Assembly (NCBI RefSeq): GCF_000757605.1
Contig: NZ_JQAK01000001.1
Coordinates: 645,482-695,945 of the forward strand
Source of the DNA: Candidatus Paracaedibacter symbiosus
GTDB lineage: Bacteria > Pseudomonadota > Alphaproteobacteria > Paracaedibacterales > Paracaedibacteraceae
Reading direction: 5' to 3'
Length of the DNA stretch: 50,464 nucleotides
Shown: piece by piece, positions 35,678 through 49,065 of the stretch
Numbering within the stretch: position 1 is the stretch's first letter
Layout of the letters: each line of letters starts with the position of its first letter
Made by a program: the position numbers and the translations under genes
Notes under the pieces: generated by a model
Told to the model about the DNA's origin: nothing
The model's input: the letters and a program-made list of their open reading frames with translations, nothing else
Databases searched by the model: none

Positions 35678-37693
35678 CTACTGGTATTTTTTATTTAAAA
35701 AAGGTGGATTAGGAACGTTATCATAAATGAGTAAGTAAGGTTTCTTATGCGAGAGTTTTTTCTTAAGATCCTTGTTATTAATAAGATTAATAAGAGTTGA
35801 ATGAAGCTCAAAAGGGACCTTAAGGTCATCAAAAAGATCCTTAAAGGTTTCGTAAAGACCTTCTTCTGTTTCAGAAGGCAACCAGTAAATTAATTGGTAC
35901 GCTTTATGTTGGCAAGCTTCATGAGCGTATTGTAAGGCCAGCGAAGTTTTTCCAATTCCTCCCATGCCAGCTATTGAAGCTTTATGGGACGCATTTGTAA
36001 GAGTAGTACTTTGATACTCCTGTAGCTGCTCCCATAATAGTGTCAAATAGCTTTTTTGTGATCCTTCAGGAAAGCTTTCAATGAATCCTTCCATAGTTGG
36101 AGCAATATATAAGTTGTTGAGTGGTTCTTCATCCGTCACTCTTTTCCAAGGTCTGACATTGGGTGTTTCTGGAGAGTGAAGGTCTGGCATTGATTTTCCA
36201 AGTCCCTGAGCAAGTTGGCGATACTCTTCTGCTTTTGCCGGGTCCTGAGTGAGTCCTGGTTTAGAGTAAAAGCGGTAAAGATATCTGATGGCATCAATAC
36301 TATTTTGTTTTACTGCCTCTTCAAGAGAATCTAAGCCCTTAAAGACCTCTTTACGTCCTCCTAACCCTTCAAGAAAATACCTTCCCATCCGAAATAATAT
36401 TTTAGGAGAGTTTTTAGGGTTTTCTACTTGTGTATATAGCTTAAATGCTTCCAGGTAGTTTTTCTCCGTTCCCTTTCCTTTCCAATAACAATCCGCTAAT
36501 TTTAATAGGATATGATCTGGTATATACTTACCCTTTTCTTCTACCTCTTTGTGTGCTTTTTGAAAACAATCAAACGCTTCTTCATATTTGCCTTGTTGAT
36601 AATAATTATTCCCTTCATTCCATAGTGTAGGCGGCATAGATTCATTTAAATGATAGCTATTTATCCACTTTACAATACGGTCAAACTTATCTTCTGTAAG
36701 ACGAATACCTTTGTTTTTCACACCGCTGGGGTCACCCTCAGTATGAATGCCGATAGTATAAAAGCTTTGATTTTCTGATCTGGTAAGATTAAATCTGCCC
36801 CAAATGGCTCCTCCACTCTGTCCGAGAGATGTCGGGATGCTATATTCTATTATTTCAGATGCCATTTCACCTTCTTTAATGCGGCTCTCTTTTTCCCACA
36901 TTTGGGTAGAATAATAATCTTTGCTTCCCTTATCACCGGGATAACCAGTGACTATAATTTGCTGGTTCTGAAGATAGGCATTGGGAGTGCAAAGCAATCC
37001 TGATTGTCCTGTTTCTTGACCAACTACTTGGTCTAAAATGACCATGCCAAAATCATAGTTATCCTTCTCTCTAGAATTACTTATCCATTCTTGAGAGCAA
37101 AGCAAAAGAGCGGCTTTATGACAGCCAAAAGGAAAACTATCTCCCTTTCTGCCTGGGCTAAACCAAACTTCACTGGCCCATTGCTTTTTTGTTGAATTAT
37201 AAAGGTTATGACCTGCTGTTAACACATGATTTGGACCACCGAGGATGCCAGAACCAACACTAATAATGCTTTTGCCTTTACTGATACGGTCTTCAAATCG
37301 CATGAGGAGATGGCCATGGACACTATGGGGCCACTGGGAGGGATTCTGCACTTTATAGCGCGTATCAAATGCTGATGAGTAATGGGAGTCTTCCTCTTCT
37401 GTGGATCCTGTTGCTAAATCTTCTTCCTTTTTATAAGTAATTTTAGGCTGTTCATTAGATTGGGAATTTTCTTGAGAAAAAGAAGATTCTCTTTTTTGAG
37501 ATGGTTGATAGCAAAATGTATATTTAAGTGTTGAGGTGCCTGTCACGAGAGTTTCTATTTTCTCAATATACTCAGGACCTTGTCCCTGTCGTAAATCATG
37601 TACCTCAGGATTATCCATGGCTTGCAGGGAAGTTATCCCTACTAGCCATGGACAGAAGAAACTACTTAACCAGATAAGACGGAAGCATAACAT
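35678..37693 (-). CDS. Exported trypsin-like serine protease / Sel1-TPR / NB-ARC protein, N-terminal part
   Basis: 671 residues. Signal peptide 1-25 (LIWLSSFFCPWLVGITSLQA then MDNPE). S1-type protease domain at about 140-340, V8/glutamyl-endopeptidase-like, with His162 in LTAGHNLYN, Asp214 in NYDFGMVIL and Ser293 in GQSGGAIWG. Sel1/TPR-like repeats at about 355-500. NB-ARC from about 560: Walker A GMGGIGKTSLA (576-586), Walker B YLLIYDNV. It ends early at KKYQ by frameshift; the rest of the NB-ARC is in the next ORF. Its ATG lies one base after the patatin stop, so the genes are coupled. Confidence 0.85.
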   Translation of the reverse strand: MLCFRLIWLSSFFCPWLVGITSLQAMDNPEVHDLRQGQGPEYIEKIETLVTGTSTLKYTFCYQPSQKRESSFSQENSQSNEQPKITYKKEEDLATGSTEEEDSHYSSAFDTRYKVQNPSQWPHSVHGHLLMRFEDRISKGKSIISVGSGILGGPNHVLTAGHNLYNSTKKQWASEVWFSPGRKGDSFPFGCHKAALLLCSQEWISNSREKDNYDFGMVILDQVVGQETGQSGLLCTPNAYLQNQQIIVTGYPGDKGSKDYYSTQMWEKESRIKEGEMASEIIEYSIPTSLGQSGGAIWGRFNLTRSENQSFYTIGIHTEGDPSGVKNKGIRLTEDKFDRIVKWINSYHLNESMPPTLWNEGNNYYQQGKYEEAFDCFQKAHKEVEEKGKYIPDHILLKLADCYWKGKGTEKNYLEAFKLYTQVENPKNSPKILFRMGRYFLEGLGGRKEVFKGLDSLEEAVKQNSIDAIRYLYRFYSKPGLTQDPAKAEEYRQLAQGLGKSMPDLHSPETPNVRPWKRVTDEEPLNNLYIAPTMEGFIESFPEGSQKSYLTLLWEQLQEYQSTTLTNASHKASIAGMGGIGKTSLALQYAHEACQHKAYQLIYWLPSETEEGLYETFKDLFDDLKVPFELHSTLINLINNKDLKKKLSHKKPYLLIYDNVPNPPFLNKKYQ

Positions 37694-37694
37694 A

Positions 37695-38975
37695 TCACAT
37701 CCGAGTCCTATTAATCCTCACATATTCTTCAGCAAAAGCCCTAATTATATCTTTTTGAGAATGGTGATCAGCAAATCTCCCTAAAACATCAATTGTGTCT
37801 CGGCTTACGTCAGCTAGATTAATTGCCCGTCCCAATAAAGGGTTGACTCGGTAATAAGTTCTACCCAATAAACTATCCATCATCTCATGAGTTCCTTGAC
37901 TATTGCTTGTCATCAGAACGTCAATGAGAGTACCTGCGCTTGTAATGCCTACGTTATTACCTAAAAGAGTTTGCAAAGACGTGTCTCCAGTCCCTAAAGA
38001 GAGAATGTGCAAATTGGAAGGAGAAAAGGTGCCGCCGTGTAGCTCCTTGGCCATATTAATCATCACGTGGAGCGCAGGATTATTACACCACATTCCCCCA
38101 TCCACATAAGCATCTTGCTCAGTTAGTTTATAAGTAGGGAAGTAAGTGGGGGCCGCAGAGGTGCATAGACCTATTTTCCATAGTTCATGATCTTTATCTT
38201 CTTTAGAAAAGCTTTTGAATAGTTTGGGCTGTCCTTTGGTTGTACAGGCTGTCACAACAACATTTGTACTAGTATCTCCTAATGTCGTCTCTAACCCCAA
38301 TTGTTCTTGGAGAAGTCCTTTAAGAGGTTCGGGTGAAAATCTGCATCCAATCAAGCCTCCCAAATTCATTAATCTTGCTTTCCACTGACCTTTTGTGGGA
38401 AATATACGTTCTCCATGTTCAAGGAAGATTTCAACTAGTTTATCAGGGGCAAGATCAGCTCCCACACCTAAGGACAAAATCCCCCCGATTGACGTTCCTC
38501 CCACACAATCAAACACTTTAGAAAGGGGAATATTGTAACCTGATTCCTCTAATAAATCTCTAAGAAATACCAGATAACGAGCTGCCATATAGCCTCGCAT
38601 TCCCCCGCCATCCATAGCTAAGCCAAAAACTTCATCTAAGCCTGTATCAGTGAAAGACTGTTTTGTTGTATGATCAAGAACTAGATTTTCATCTCGTAAA
38701 AATTGGTCTCTTTGTTCTTCTGGAGGAACAAACTGGGCGTCATCTTCTTCTAAAATGTCAGAAACATGAGAATTTATGTAAGGTACTTCTATTCGGCTGA
38801 TTTGTCCTTCTAATAACTGTTCCTGAGTCACCCGCAGATCAGCAGTATGAAGTATGTTTTCATCTTTCTCCATGGCTCCAGCAGATAGAGAAAATAGAAT
38901 CATAGGAATGATAAGGGTGCGGCACGAGTTAACAATCTTTTTAAGTAGGTTAGCTGTTTGATGATGAAACACCAT
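37695..38975 (-). CDS. Exported patatin-like phospholipase
   Basis: 426 residues; near-perfect RBS AAAGGAGGTG six bases before the ATG. The signal peptide has a hydrophobic core (LIIPMILFSLSAGA) followed by MEKDE. Patatin motifs: oxyanion GGGMRG (123-128), nucleophile Ser162 in GGTSIGG, catalytic Asp292 in DGG. It would hydrolyse phospholipid acyl esters. Secreted patatins (ExoU/VipD type) are common in intracellular bacteria, where they act on host membranes. It is the first gene of an operon with the protease/NB-ARC gene. Confidence 0.93.
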   Translation of the reverse strand: MVFHHQTANLLKKIVNSCRTLIIPMILFSLSAGAMEKDENILHTADLRVTQEQLLEGQISRIEVPYINSHVSDILEEDDAQFVPPEEQRDQFLRDENLVLDHTTKQSFTDTGLDEVFGLAMDGGGMRGYMAARYLVFLRDLLEESGYNIPLSKVFDCVGGTSIGGILSLGVGADLAPDKLVEIFLEHGERIFPTKGQWKARLMNLGGLIGCRFSPEPLKGLLQEQLGLETTLGDTSTNVVVTACTTKGQPKLFKSFSKEDKDHELWKIGLCTSAAPTYFPTYKLTEQDAYVDGGMWCNNPALHVMINMAKELHGGTFSPSNLHILSLGTGDTSLQTLLGNNVGITSAGTLIDVLMTSNSQGTHEMMDSLLGRTYYRVNPLLGRAINLADVSRDTIDVLGRFADHHSQKDIIRAFAEEYVRINRTRM

Positions 38976-39320
38976 GGAACACCTCCTTTAATATTTTATT
39001 TTAACTTACCTCTTTTTTATATCATGAATGAAGATTACATTTATTATTTAAAATCAAATATTTATTAACCTGGATCTAGATTAATTGTTTAAAAATAAGG
39101 ATTTTTTAAGTATAATTATAAAGTTTGAAATAGAGGGTAGTTGGAAGTGATGTTGAACTTGTTGAGGGCCTTTAGCAGGTTAATCAAGGTTTTAAAAACT
39201 ATTTTTTGGACACAAACGCTGATGCTGAACTTTACCTGGAAAGCTTTCTCATAGTAATGCCAGTATTTGAAAAAATTAACCATCGTAGGGGAAAGAGGGA
39301 ATTTAACTTTTAACTCCTAT

Positions 39321-39452
39321 CTACTCAGCAGTTGCTTGTTGTTCAGCCTGCTCTTCTTGAGGCAATCCAGCCCGTCCTTGCTCATACATTGTCCCAAGAA
39401 AGAATTGGGCTAAAGTGTCGCCCTGCCCTGCAGCTTTCTTATACCATTCGAC
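39321..39452 (-). pseudogene. Sel1-repeat protein, 3' remnant cut by an IS6 element
   Basis: Minus strand: VEWYKKAAGQGDTLAQFFLG, then TMYEQGRAGLPQEEQ and a polar tail to TAG (39321-39323). This is one Sel1 unit (A...WY.KAA.QG...AQ..LG.MY..G). Upstream coding ends at the IS6 terminus (39453). 38976-39320 shows no intact gene. Confidence 0.7.
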
Positions 39453-39858
39453 GGCTCTGTTGCATTTAGAAAGGAAGTGAAGATTGGACTTGACCCATAT
39501 TTATCAACAGCCCGATATAAATACTTCCACTGGCCTTTGACTTTAATATAGGTTTCATCAACTCTGAGCGACCAAGCTAAAGGCCTAGCGTACCAACGTA
39601 TTCTTTTCTCAAACTCAGGAGCATAATGCTGAATCCAACGGTAGATCGTTGTATGGTCAATTTCTATAACCGCGTTCACAAACCATTTCTTCTAGTTAGC
39701 GGTAACTAATGGGGTAGCGTAGGTACCAGCGTAAGCATTGGAGGATAACTTCGGGTACAAAATGACGATATCGAAACTCTTTAGGTCTCATAGATATGCT
39801 CTGATACATACTTAATTGACTTTACACTATCATCACATTCTAAATTTGCAATAGATCC
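39453..39858 (-). mobile_element. IS6-family (IS26-like) element, internally deleted and decayed
   Basis: Terminus GGCTCTGTTGCA at 39453-39464 matches IS6-type ends; the other end, TTGCAATAGATCC near 39858, is a degenerate partner. The minus-strand transposase starts MRPKEFRYRHFVPEVILQCL at 39791, meets a stop after YPISYR, changes frame, then reads IDHTTIYRWIQHYAPEFEKR and VDETYIKVKGQWKYLYRAVD (first DDE Asp). It is cut off at DKYG by a deletion that joins it to the left end. About 400 bp remain of the usual 800. Confidence 0.8.
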
Positions 39859-40050
39859 GTAAATAGAGGTTTTCCATTTGCAAGAAAAATATTTATTTAT
39901 TTTCAATGCCACAAGCGTTTTTTTTCTATCTCAACGCCCGTTTTTTGTGTAGAACTAAATTACATGGTGATTGGCCCCTTTTGTTTTATCAAAAAACCTG
40001 GCTACAATCATCTTCATCTATATCAACTGCAAAAATAGGATTCGGATCAA
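39859..40050 (+). promoter_or_regulatory. dnaA upstream region
   Basis: 192 bp, AT-rich, presumably the dnaA promoter. I find no TTATCCACA-type boxes on either strand, so there is no sign of oriC or of DnaA autoregulation here. Confidence 0.4.
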
Positions 40051-41439
40051 GTGGAGGCATTAATACGGCAAAGTTCTATGTTTAGCACTGCTCAACAAGA
40101 ATGGGAAACCATATGCCAACACTTAAAAAATGAATACGGCGAGGCCACCTTTAAAAATTGGTTTAGCCCCCTTGTTCTTGTCAGTTATAATGAAGGGTTA
40201 GTGCAACTTGGGGCGGCAACAAAATTTATGCGCGATTGGATTGTCACCAATTATGGTGATAAAATTCGGGATCTTTGGCAGGATGTGAATCCAGCAGTTG
40301 ACACTATTGAAATCATTGTTAAGCAAACTCAATCGGCACCCTCACTTACCAAACCACAAGCAACACCCACTACCATTGTGGTGCAAAACGGAAATGAGAC
40401 GGAAGGCCCAAACTTTGTGGAATCCGCCCTGGATAGCCGTTTTACCTTTGAAAATTTTGTGGTTGGTAAACCAAACGAACTCGCCTATGCCGCAGCGTTG
40501 CGCGTTGCAGAATCAAAAACCGTTCAGTTTAATCCGCTGTTCCTTTATGGGGGAGTCGGTCTTGGTAAAACTCATTTGATGCACGCCATTGCTTGGCATA
40601 TTAAAAAGTGCCATCCAGATCGCCGCGTTATCTATCTCTCCGCTGAAAAGTTCATGTATCAATTCATTCGCGCCTTGCGTTTTAAGGACACGGTTGCATT
40701 TAAGGAACAGTTTCGCTCCGTCGATGTATTGATGATCGACGACGTTCAGTTCATCAGCGGGAAAGATACAACTCAAGAAGAATTTTTCCATACATTCAAT
40801 GCGTTGGTTGACCGTAATCGGCAATTGATTGTCTCCGCCGATAAATCTCCTTCTGACCTCCAAGGCATGGAAGAGCGCCTCAAATCTCGCCTGGGTTGGG
40901 GTTTAGTTGCTGACATCCATCCAACCACTTATGAGCTGCGCCTTGGGATTTTGCAGGCAAAAGCTGAGTCTCTCCACACAGCCATTCCTAAGGATGTGAT
41001 GGAGTTTTTGGCCTATAAAATTGCCTCAAACATCCGTGAGCTCGAAGGAGCGCTTAACCGTATTATTGCGCACTCCACGCTTGTTGGACGGGAAATCACT
41101 CTTGAAATGACACAAGAAGTCTTGCGCGATCTTCTCAAGGCAAATGATCGCCGGGTCACCATTGAAGATATTCAAAAACGTGTTGCCGAATACTACAGCA
41201 TTAAAACCTCAGATATGCAATCAGCTCGCCGGTCACAAAATGTGGCGCGTCCACGACAGATTGCCATGTATTTATCAAAAATTCTCACCACACGATCTTT
41301 ACCTGAAATTGGCCGCAAATTTGGTGGTCGTGATCACACAACCGTTATTCATGCGGTCAAAAAAGTTGAAGAACTTTTTTCTCAGGATAAAGAATTCGCT
41401 GAAGACATAGAAATCCTACGCCGAACTTTGGAGGTATAA
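40051..41439 (+). CDS. dnaA: Chromosomal replication initiator DnaA
   Basis: 462 residues. Domain I at 10-90 ([20 protein letters not shown]); short linker; AAA+ domain III with Walker [10 protein letters not shown] (167-175) and Walker [13 protein letters not shown]; domain IV with the DnaA-box-binding signature [15 protein letters not shown]. The GTG at 40051 has AGGA ten bases upstream; an ATG at 40078 is a possible alternative. It is first of the dnaA-dnaN-recF-gyrB block; dnaN starts five bases after its stop. Confidence 0.97.
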   Translation: MEALIRQSSMFSTAQQEWETICQHLKNEYGEATFKNWFSPLVLVSYNEGLVQLGAATKFMRDWIVTNYGDKIRDLWQDVNPAVDTIEIIVKQTQSAPSLTKPQATPTTIVVQNGNETEGPNFVESALDSRFTFENFVVGKPNELAYAAALRVAESKTVQFNPLFLYGGVGLGKTHLMHAIAWHIKKCHPDRRVIYLSAEKFMYQFIRALRFKDTVAFKEQFRSVDVLMIDDVQFISGKDTTQEEFFHTFNALVDRNRQLIVSADKSPSDLQGMEERLKSRLGWGLVADIHPTTYELRLGILQAKAESLHTAIPKDVMEFLAYKIASNIRELEGALNRIIAHSTLVGREITLEMTQEVLRDLLKANDRRVTIEDIQKRVAEYYSIKTSDMQSARRSQNVARPRQIAMYLSKILTTRSLPEIGRKFGGRDHTTVIHAVKKVEELFSQDKEFAEDIEILRRTLEV

Positions 41440-41444
41440 CCGGA

Positions 41445-42566
41445 ATGAAATTAACAATTGATCGTGCCGTTTTTCTAAAAGCGCTGTCCCATGGCCAAAG
41501 CGTTGTGGAACGCCGTACCACAATTCCAATCTTGAGCCATGTTTTATTGCAAACGACTGACACGGGATTAACCCTGTCAACAACAGATATGGATATTGCG
41601 CTGCAAGAAATGATTCCAGCAGAAATCCATGAGCCAGGAGCAATTACTGTTTCAGCGCATATGTTGTTTGATATTGTCCGCAAGCTTCCTGATGGCCTAA
41701 GCGTTGACTTATCTCTTAACCCAGAAAATGGTCAATTAACCTTAAAAGCTGGACGGTCTAAGTTTAATCTCTCTAGCCTCCCTGTGGATCAATTCCCGCA
41801 GCTAACTCAAGGTGAGTTACCCCACGAGTTTCAACTCGAAATCACAACACTCAAACGGTTGATTGACCGCGCTAAATTTGCCATGTCGAGTGAAGATACT
41901 CGCTATTATTTGAATGGAATTTATCTGCACGTGCATGGTACTGGAGATCGCAAAATCTTACGTTCTGTTGCCACTGATGCCCACCGTCTTGCTTGTATCG
42001 AGGCGGTAATTCCTGTAGGTGCTGAAGAAATCCCAGGCATTATCGTTGGCCGAAAAACAGTCACAGAAGTGCGCAAGTTGCTTGATGAAATCGATGGTAA
42101 CGTCACTTTGCGCCTCTCCCCCACCCGCATTGAGTTTGTCTTGCCTAATGCCACGTTAAGCTCCCGCTTGATTGATGGATCTTATCCTGATTACGAGCAA
42201 GCTATTCCAACAGGTAACGATAAACAAATCATTCTTGATGCCAAATCCTTTGCCGCTGCTGTTGACCGTGTGGCTACGGTGGCCACAGACAAACTACGGG
42301 TTATTAAAATGCATGTTGGCAACAACACGATTACCCTTTCTGCGGCCAGCCATGAATTAGGCAGTGCGGTTGAAGAAATCCCTGTTGAATATGCTTCAGA
42401 TGATTCCGTTGAGATTGGCTTCAACGCACGCTATCTTCTTGATATCGCGCAACAAATTGGGGATGATGAGGCACAAATTATGCTCTCAGATGGTTCTTCC
42501 CCTGCCCTTATCCGCGGGATGAACGATAATGACTCTATGTTTGTCTTAATGCCGATGCGGGTTTAG
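41445..42566 (+). CDS. dnaN: DNA polymerase III beta subunit (sliding clamp)
   Basis: 373 residues, normal length. Three repeated clamp domains starting MKLTIDRAVFLKALSHGQSV; typical segments TTDMDIALQEMIP, YYLNGIYLH.....LRSVATDAHRLA and the C-terminus FVLMPMRV. It forms the dimeric ring that holds DNA polymerase III on DNA. 114 bp separate it from recF. Confidence 0.97.
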   Translation: MKLTIDRAVFLKALSHGQSVVERRTTIPILSHVLLQTTDTGLTLSTTDMDIALQEMIPAEIHEPGAITVSAHMLFDIVRKLPDGLSVDLSLNPENGQLTLKAGRSKFNLSSLPVDQFPQLTQGELPHEFQLEITTLKRLIDRAKFAMSSEDTRYYLNGIYLHVHGTGDRKILRSVATDAHRLACIEAVIPVGAEEIPGIIVGRKTVTEVRKLLDEIDGNVTLRLSPTRIEFVLPNATLSSRLIDGSYPDYEQAIPTGNDKQIILDAKSFAAAVDRVATVATDKLRVIKMHVGNNTITLSAASHELGSAVEEIPVEYASDDSVEIGFNARYLLDIAQQIGDDEAQIMLSDGSSPALIRGMNDNDSMFVLMPMRV

Positions 42567-42680
42567 GCTCTGTGTCGCTAGGGGAATTAGCTATTTTTGT
42601 CATCACCGCCCTTGAGCTTGACCCGAGCAGCGGAGATGATACAACAGCAATAATCCTCCAAACCTAACGAACTTATTTAA

Positions 42681-46267
<3,587 letters not shown>

Positions 46268-46302
46268 ATTCTGTGGGCTTTGCAAAGCTGTAAAAGACTT
46301 TA

Positions 46303-46337
46303 CCGCTAGTTGCCACCTTAGAGTGGCTTCATAGCGG
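46303..46337 (+). terminator. Hairpin downstream of gyrB
   Basis: CCGCTA (46303-46308) pairs with TAGCGG (46332-46337), and inside it GCCAC pairs with GTGGC. A T-rich stretch (CGTTTTTCTTG) follows 15 bases later. It probably ends the dnaA-gyrB block. The rest of 46338-46836 is AT-rich with no gene that I can support. Confidence 0.45.
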
Positions 46338-46842
46338 GCCGAAGTTTGCATCGTTTTTCTTGTCAATAATCTTTTCAGAAATGTATATCAAAGCAAATGG
46401 CAAGGCGAGAGTTTTAATAAAAGAAAAAACTTCGTTTCTTCCCTATTCCCGTATCAAACTTGTCTTGTAATCATTTGAGTGGAAAAACTAACATTTCATA
46501 CTGCATGCTTACGTCAAATTCTTAACCTTTTAAAAAATCCAAATAGCCAAAACTACTTAAGATATTTTAAAGGGGTTAAAGATTGCCAAAAATCAGCGTA
46601 GAAAATGTCAATTTTTCGGCTAAACTTAATATGTGATCAATATGACTGAAAATGCAAATTTATATCATCGAGATAAGCGGCATCTTTTATGTTGACGTGA
46701 CGCTCCTCGGTGGCCCTCTTTAAGGAGGGAGTACCAATATAAAATTGAGTCCCTCGATTGATAGGGAGAAATTCGTAGGTTCAGCCATAATGAGTACATA
46801 TAAACAGGTAACATAAAGAGGTAACACTAAGGGAGTATGAGC

Positions 46843-47568
46843 ATGGCACACGTCAAAACGCAGAATATAAAAGTTCCAGCAGGAAATGACACTTTAGAGT
46901 TACTCTACGCTTTTCCAGAGGAATTTGAGGAACAGTCTCTACCTACCATTCTTGTACTTCATACTTGGTCTGGTCGGGATTCATTTGTATGCGATAAAGC
47001 AAGCTATTTTGCCAGCCAAGGCTTTTTGAGCATAGCTGTGGATCTTTTTGGGGATGCTAAAATTGGCAAAACGCGCGAAGAATGTCAAAGCCTGATTCAT
47101 CCATTTGTCACTGATCGAAAGCTATTAAAAGAAAGGCTTCAACAGGTGATGGATTTTGTCCAAAAGGACAGTCGTGTTGATCCAAGTAATATTAATGCCA
47201 TTGGTTATTGCTTTGGCGGGTTGTGTGTCCTGGACATGGTACGCACCAACATGGGTTTAAAAGCAGGCATTACAATTCATGGAATTTTAGCCAAGCCTGA
47301 TTATCCCCTTCCTGAAACCTATACTGCAAAAGTCATCGCCTTGCATGGCTATAAAGATCCTATGGTTCTCCCGCAACAAGTGGCTGAGTTTCAGGAGGAA
47401 ATGAAACAGTCGGTCACTGATTGGCAAATGATGATTTTTGGCCAAGGTCTTCACGGGTTTACCAAACCGGGACACAATGACGAAACTATCGGTGTGGTTT
47501 ACAACCCGCTACTGGACCAACGCACCACTAAATTGGTCAATGGATTTTTGGAAGAAATCTCCCAGTAA
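46843..47568 (+). CDS. Dienelactone-hydrolase family alpha/beta hydrolase
   Basis: 241 residues from the ATG at 46843, chosen because GGGAG at 46831-46835 lies seven bases before it but only one base before the in-frame ATG at 46837. Catalytic motifs: nucleophile Cys in GYCFGG, Asp in the HGYKDPMV region, His in GQGLHGF. The Cys nucleophile is typical of the DLH family. Many members have roles other than aromatic degradation, and none of that pathway is nearby. Its last 13 bases are part of a 317-bp repeat. Confidence 0.9.
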   Translation: MAHVKTQNIKVPAGNDTLELLYAFPEEFEEQSLPTILVLHTWSGRDSFVCDKASYFASQGFLSIAVDLFGDAKIGKTREECQSLIHPFVTDRKLLKERLQQVMDFVQKDSRVDPSNINAIGYCFGGLCVLDMVRTNMGLKAGITIHGILAKPDYPLPETYTAKVIALHGYKDPMVLPQQVAEFQEEMKQSVTDWQMMIFGQGLHGFTKPGHNDETIGVVYNPLLDQRTTKLVNGFLEEISQ

Positions 47569-47872
47569 TGATGAATCATTAGCGTCCCTTTTATCCCCAA
47601 GCAACCTGAAGATACTCGTTTCTGCCCCGCTTCGACTCTTCAGATTGTTTGGATGTAGAGAAAAACCCTACCCCCTTGTTCACCTGTTTTACAAAAATCT
47701 AACATAGTCGATCCTGAAGTAAGCGTTCATTAAATGAACCCCTCTTTTTTGATAATCCCTATCGTGGGCCTCGTCATGAATAACAGCACGAGGAAGGCAA
47801 AAAACTCCCTCAGATAGTTGAAGAGAAGCCACAAGTTATGCCCGACGGCTACTAAGAGGGCATTCAAGGTAT
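47556..47872. repeat. 317-bp direct repeat, copy A
   Basis: Matches 49472-49788 at equal length with six differences, all A/G. It contains the last 13 bases of the hydrolase gene, about 160 bp of non-coding sequence, and the C-terminal end of an IS5-type transposase. Confidence 0.88.
47730..47871 (-). pseudogene. IS5-family transposase C-terminal fragment, copy A
   Basis: Minus strand: LNALLVAVGHNLWLLFNYLR, then EFFAFLVLLFMTRPTIGIIK to the TAA at 47730-47732. It is cut at 47872, where another element begins (TGGTAATCCTCCC). Confidence 0.75.
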
Positions 47873-47943
47873 GGTAATCCTCCCTAAAAAAAGAGGTATT
47901 TTAAAGTAGAAAATTCTCATAAAAAGAAAGAGGAGATTTTACA

Positions 47944-48147
47944 ATGAAACAAAACCGACATAGCGACAGCCAACTCATGGAAATTCTGAAAGAAGCAGAA
48001 TCTGGGATTCCCGTACCTACTTTATGCCGAGAGCATGGAATGAGCCGTGCTACATTCTACAAATGGCGTGCAAGATATGGAGGAATGGACGCTTCCATGA
48101 TTTCTCGTTTGAAGGAATTGGTGGGGAAGACCACTTCAACCCTTTAA
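47944..48147 (+). pseudogene. IS3-type orfA (HTH_8), 3' truncated
   Basis: 67 residues. KQNRHSDSQLMEILKEAESG, then CREHGMSRATFYKWRARYGG and MDASMISRLKELV: the N-terminal helix-turn-helix protein of IS3-group elements. After KELV the family sequence (usually E-E-N-R-L-K) is lost and unrelated residues lead to a stop. The left end is probably at 47872; orfB is absent. RBS GAGGAG precedes the ATG. Confidence 0.8.
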
Positions 48148-48148
48148 A

Positions 48149-48206
48149 CCTTTTTCCCATATCTAACACTCTCAAGCTTTTTTGCCTACGTTAACTTGAC
48201 GCTTCC
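48149..48206. repeat. 58-bp dispersed repeat, copy 2
   Basis: Second copy of 1091-1148 with two mismatches, immediately after the truncated orfA. Confidence 0.75.
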
Positions 48207-48278
48207 TGCTCGGGTTATAAAGACACGTTTATCATGCCGTCTTTAAGCCGAGGAGTCCATTCCATTACACTAGGTTTC

Positions 48279-49034
48279 CTAATCAGTTTTTAACTTTTCT
48301 AGAGCTTCATCAAGATCTTTAAGATTTATTATCCCCGCTAGCCCTTGAGCTAAGATTGTAGTTGTATATTTATGGATTTTACCTTTTTTCCATGTATGTT
48401 TTGTTTCCAATGCTGCCGATGCTTGTGGAACAAAAAAGGTTTTAAACCCTTCATTCTTCATGGCTATTATTCCAGAAGGTCTCCCTATAACACATAGATT
48501 CGAAGCAAAACCAGTATAGATAAGTTGAGATATCCTCTTTTCTTTTAGCGATGAGACGAATTCATCTTTTTTAAATTCATCCCAATATAGTATATGCAGG
48601 TTAGAGTGTTTTTTTAATAACTCTTCAATTTTTTCATGTACTCCACATGAGTACGGAGAGGTACATTTTTTGCAATTATTTGTAAACACATATACTTGGA
48701 ATTTTTTCTCCGCGGCTTTCTCAATGAGAGGTAATAAAAATTGATTCATAACTTTGCCAAAATGTTCATTGAGGAACTTCGAAGGCAAGTTATCCCATGG
48801 ATCCATCACAATAAAAGCACTATTAGATACAGCGAAAGTTGTTTTAACTAAATGGTCTTCATTAGTGCTCTCATAAGGCATGCCATTTTTAAGTTCGTAG
48901 TTACCTCTTTCATCAAGCTGAAAATAACTTAGACGTATCGTTGGGATAGTTAATTCTTGTGCGCATATATTAAGGTATCCGGTTATATAAAAAAGTAAAG
49001 CAAGTAGTATTATTGGTAAATATTTAGTGTAAAT
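48279..49034 (-). CDS. Exported isochorismatase-like cysteine hydrolase, possible ATT start
   Basis: The core from residue 52 on is isochorismatase-like: FIVMDPWDN (catalytic Asp), then YTGFASNLCVIGRP with the catalytic Cys after a likely cis-peptide. The frame stays open upstream of the ATG at 48881. There it encodes YTKYLPIILLALLFYITGYL and NICAQE, a good signal peptide, preceded by AAGGAG (49043-49048) exactly eight bases before an ATT codon (49032-49034). I therefore place the start at 49034 (251 residues), as ATT or a mutated ATG. The conservative start is 48881 (200 residues). An IS256 relic begins just upstream. Confidence 0.75.
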   Translation of the reverse strand: MYTKYLPIILLALLFYITGYLNICAQELTIPTIRLSYFQLDERGNYELKNGMPYESTNEDHLVKTTFAVSNSAFIVMDPWDNLPSKFLNEHFGKVMNQFLLPLIEKAAEKKFQVYVFTNNCKKCTSPYSCGVHEKIEELLKKHSNLHILYWDEFKKDEFVSSLKEKRISQLIYTGFASNLCVIGRPSGIIAMKNEGFKTFFVPQASAALETKHTWKKGKIHKYTTTILAQGLAGIINLKDLDEALEKLKTD

Positions 49035-49065
49035 TTTGGTGTCTCCTTCTTGGCCGGAGGCTGTC

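Noticed and set aside
39859-40050. oriC directly upstream of dnaA
   Set aside because: No DnaA boxes were found on either strand in this gap.
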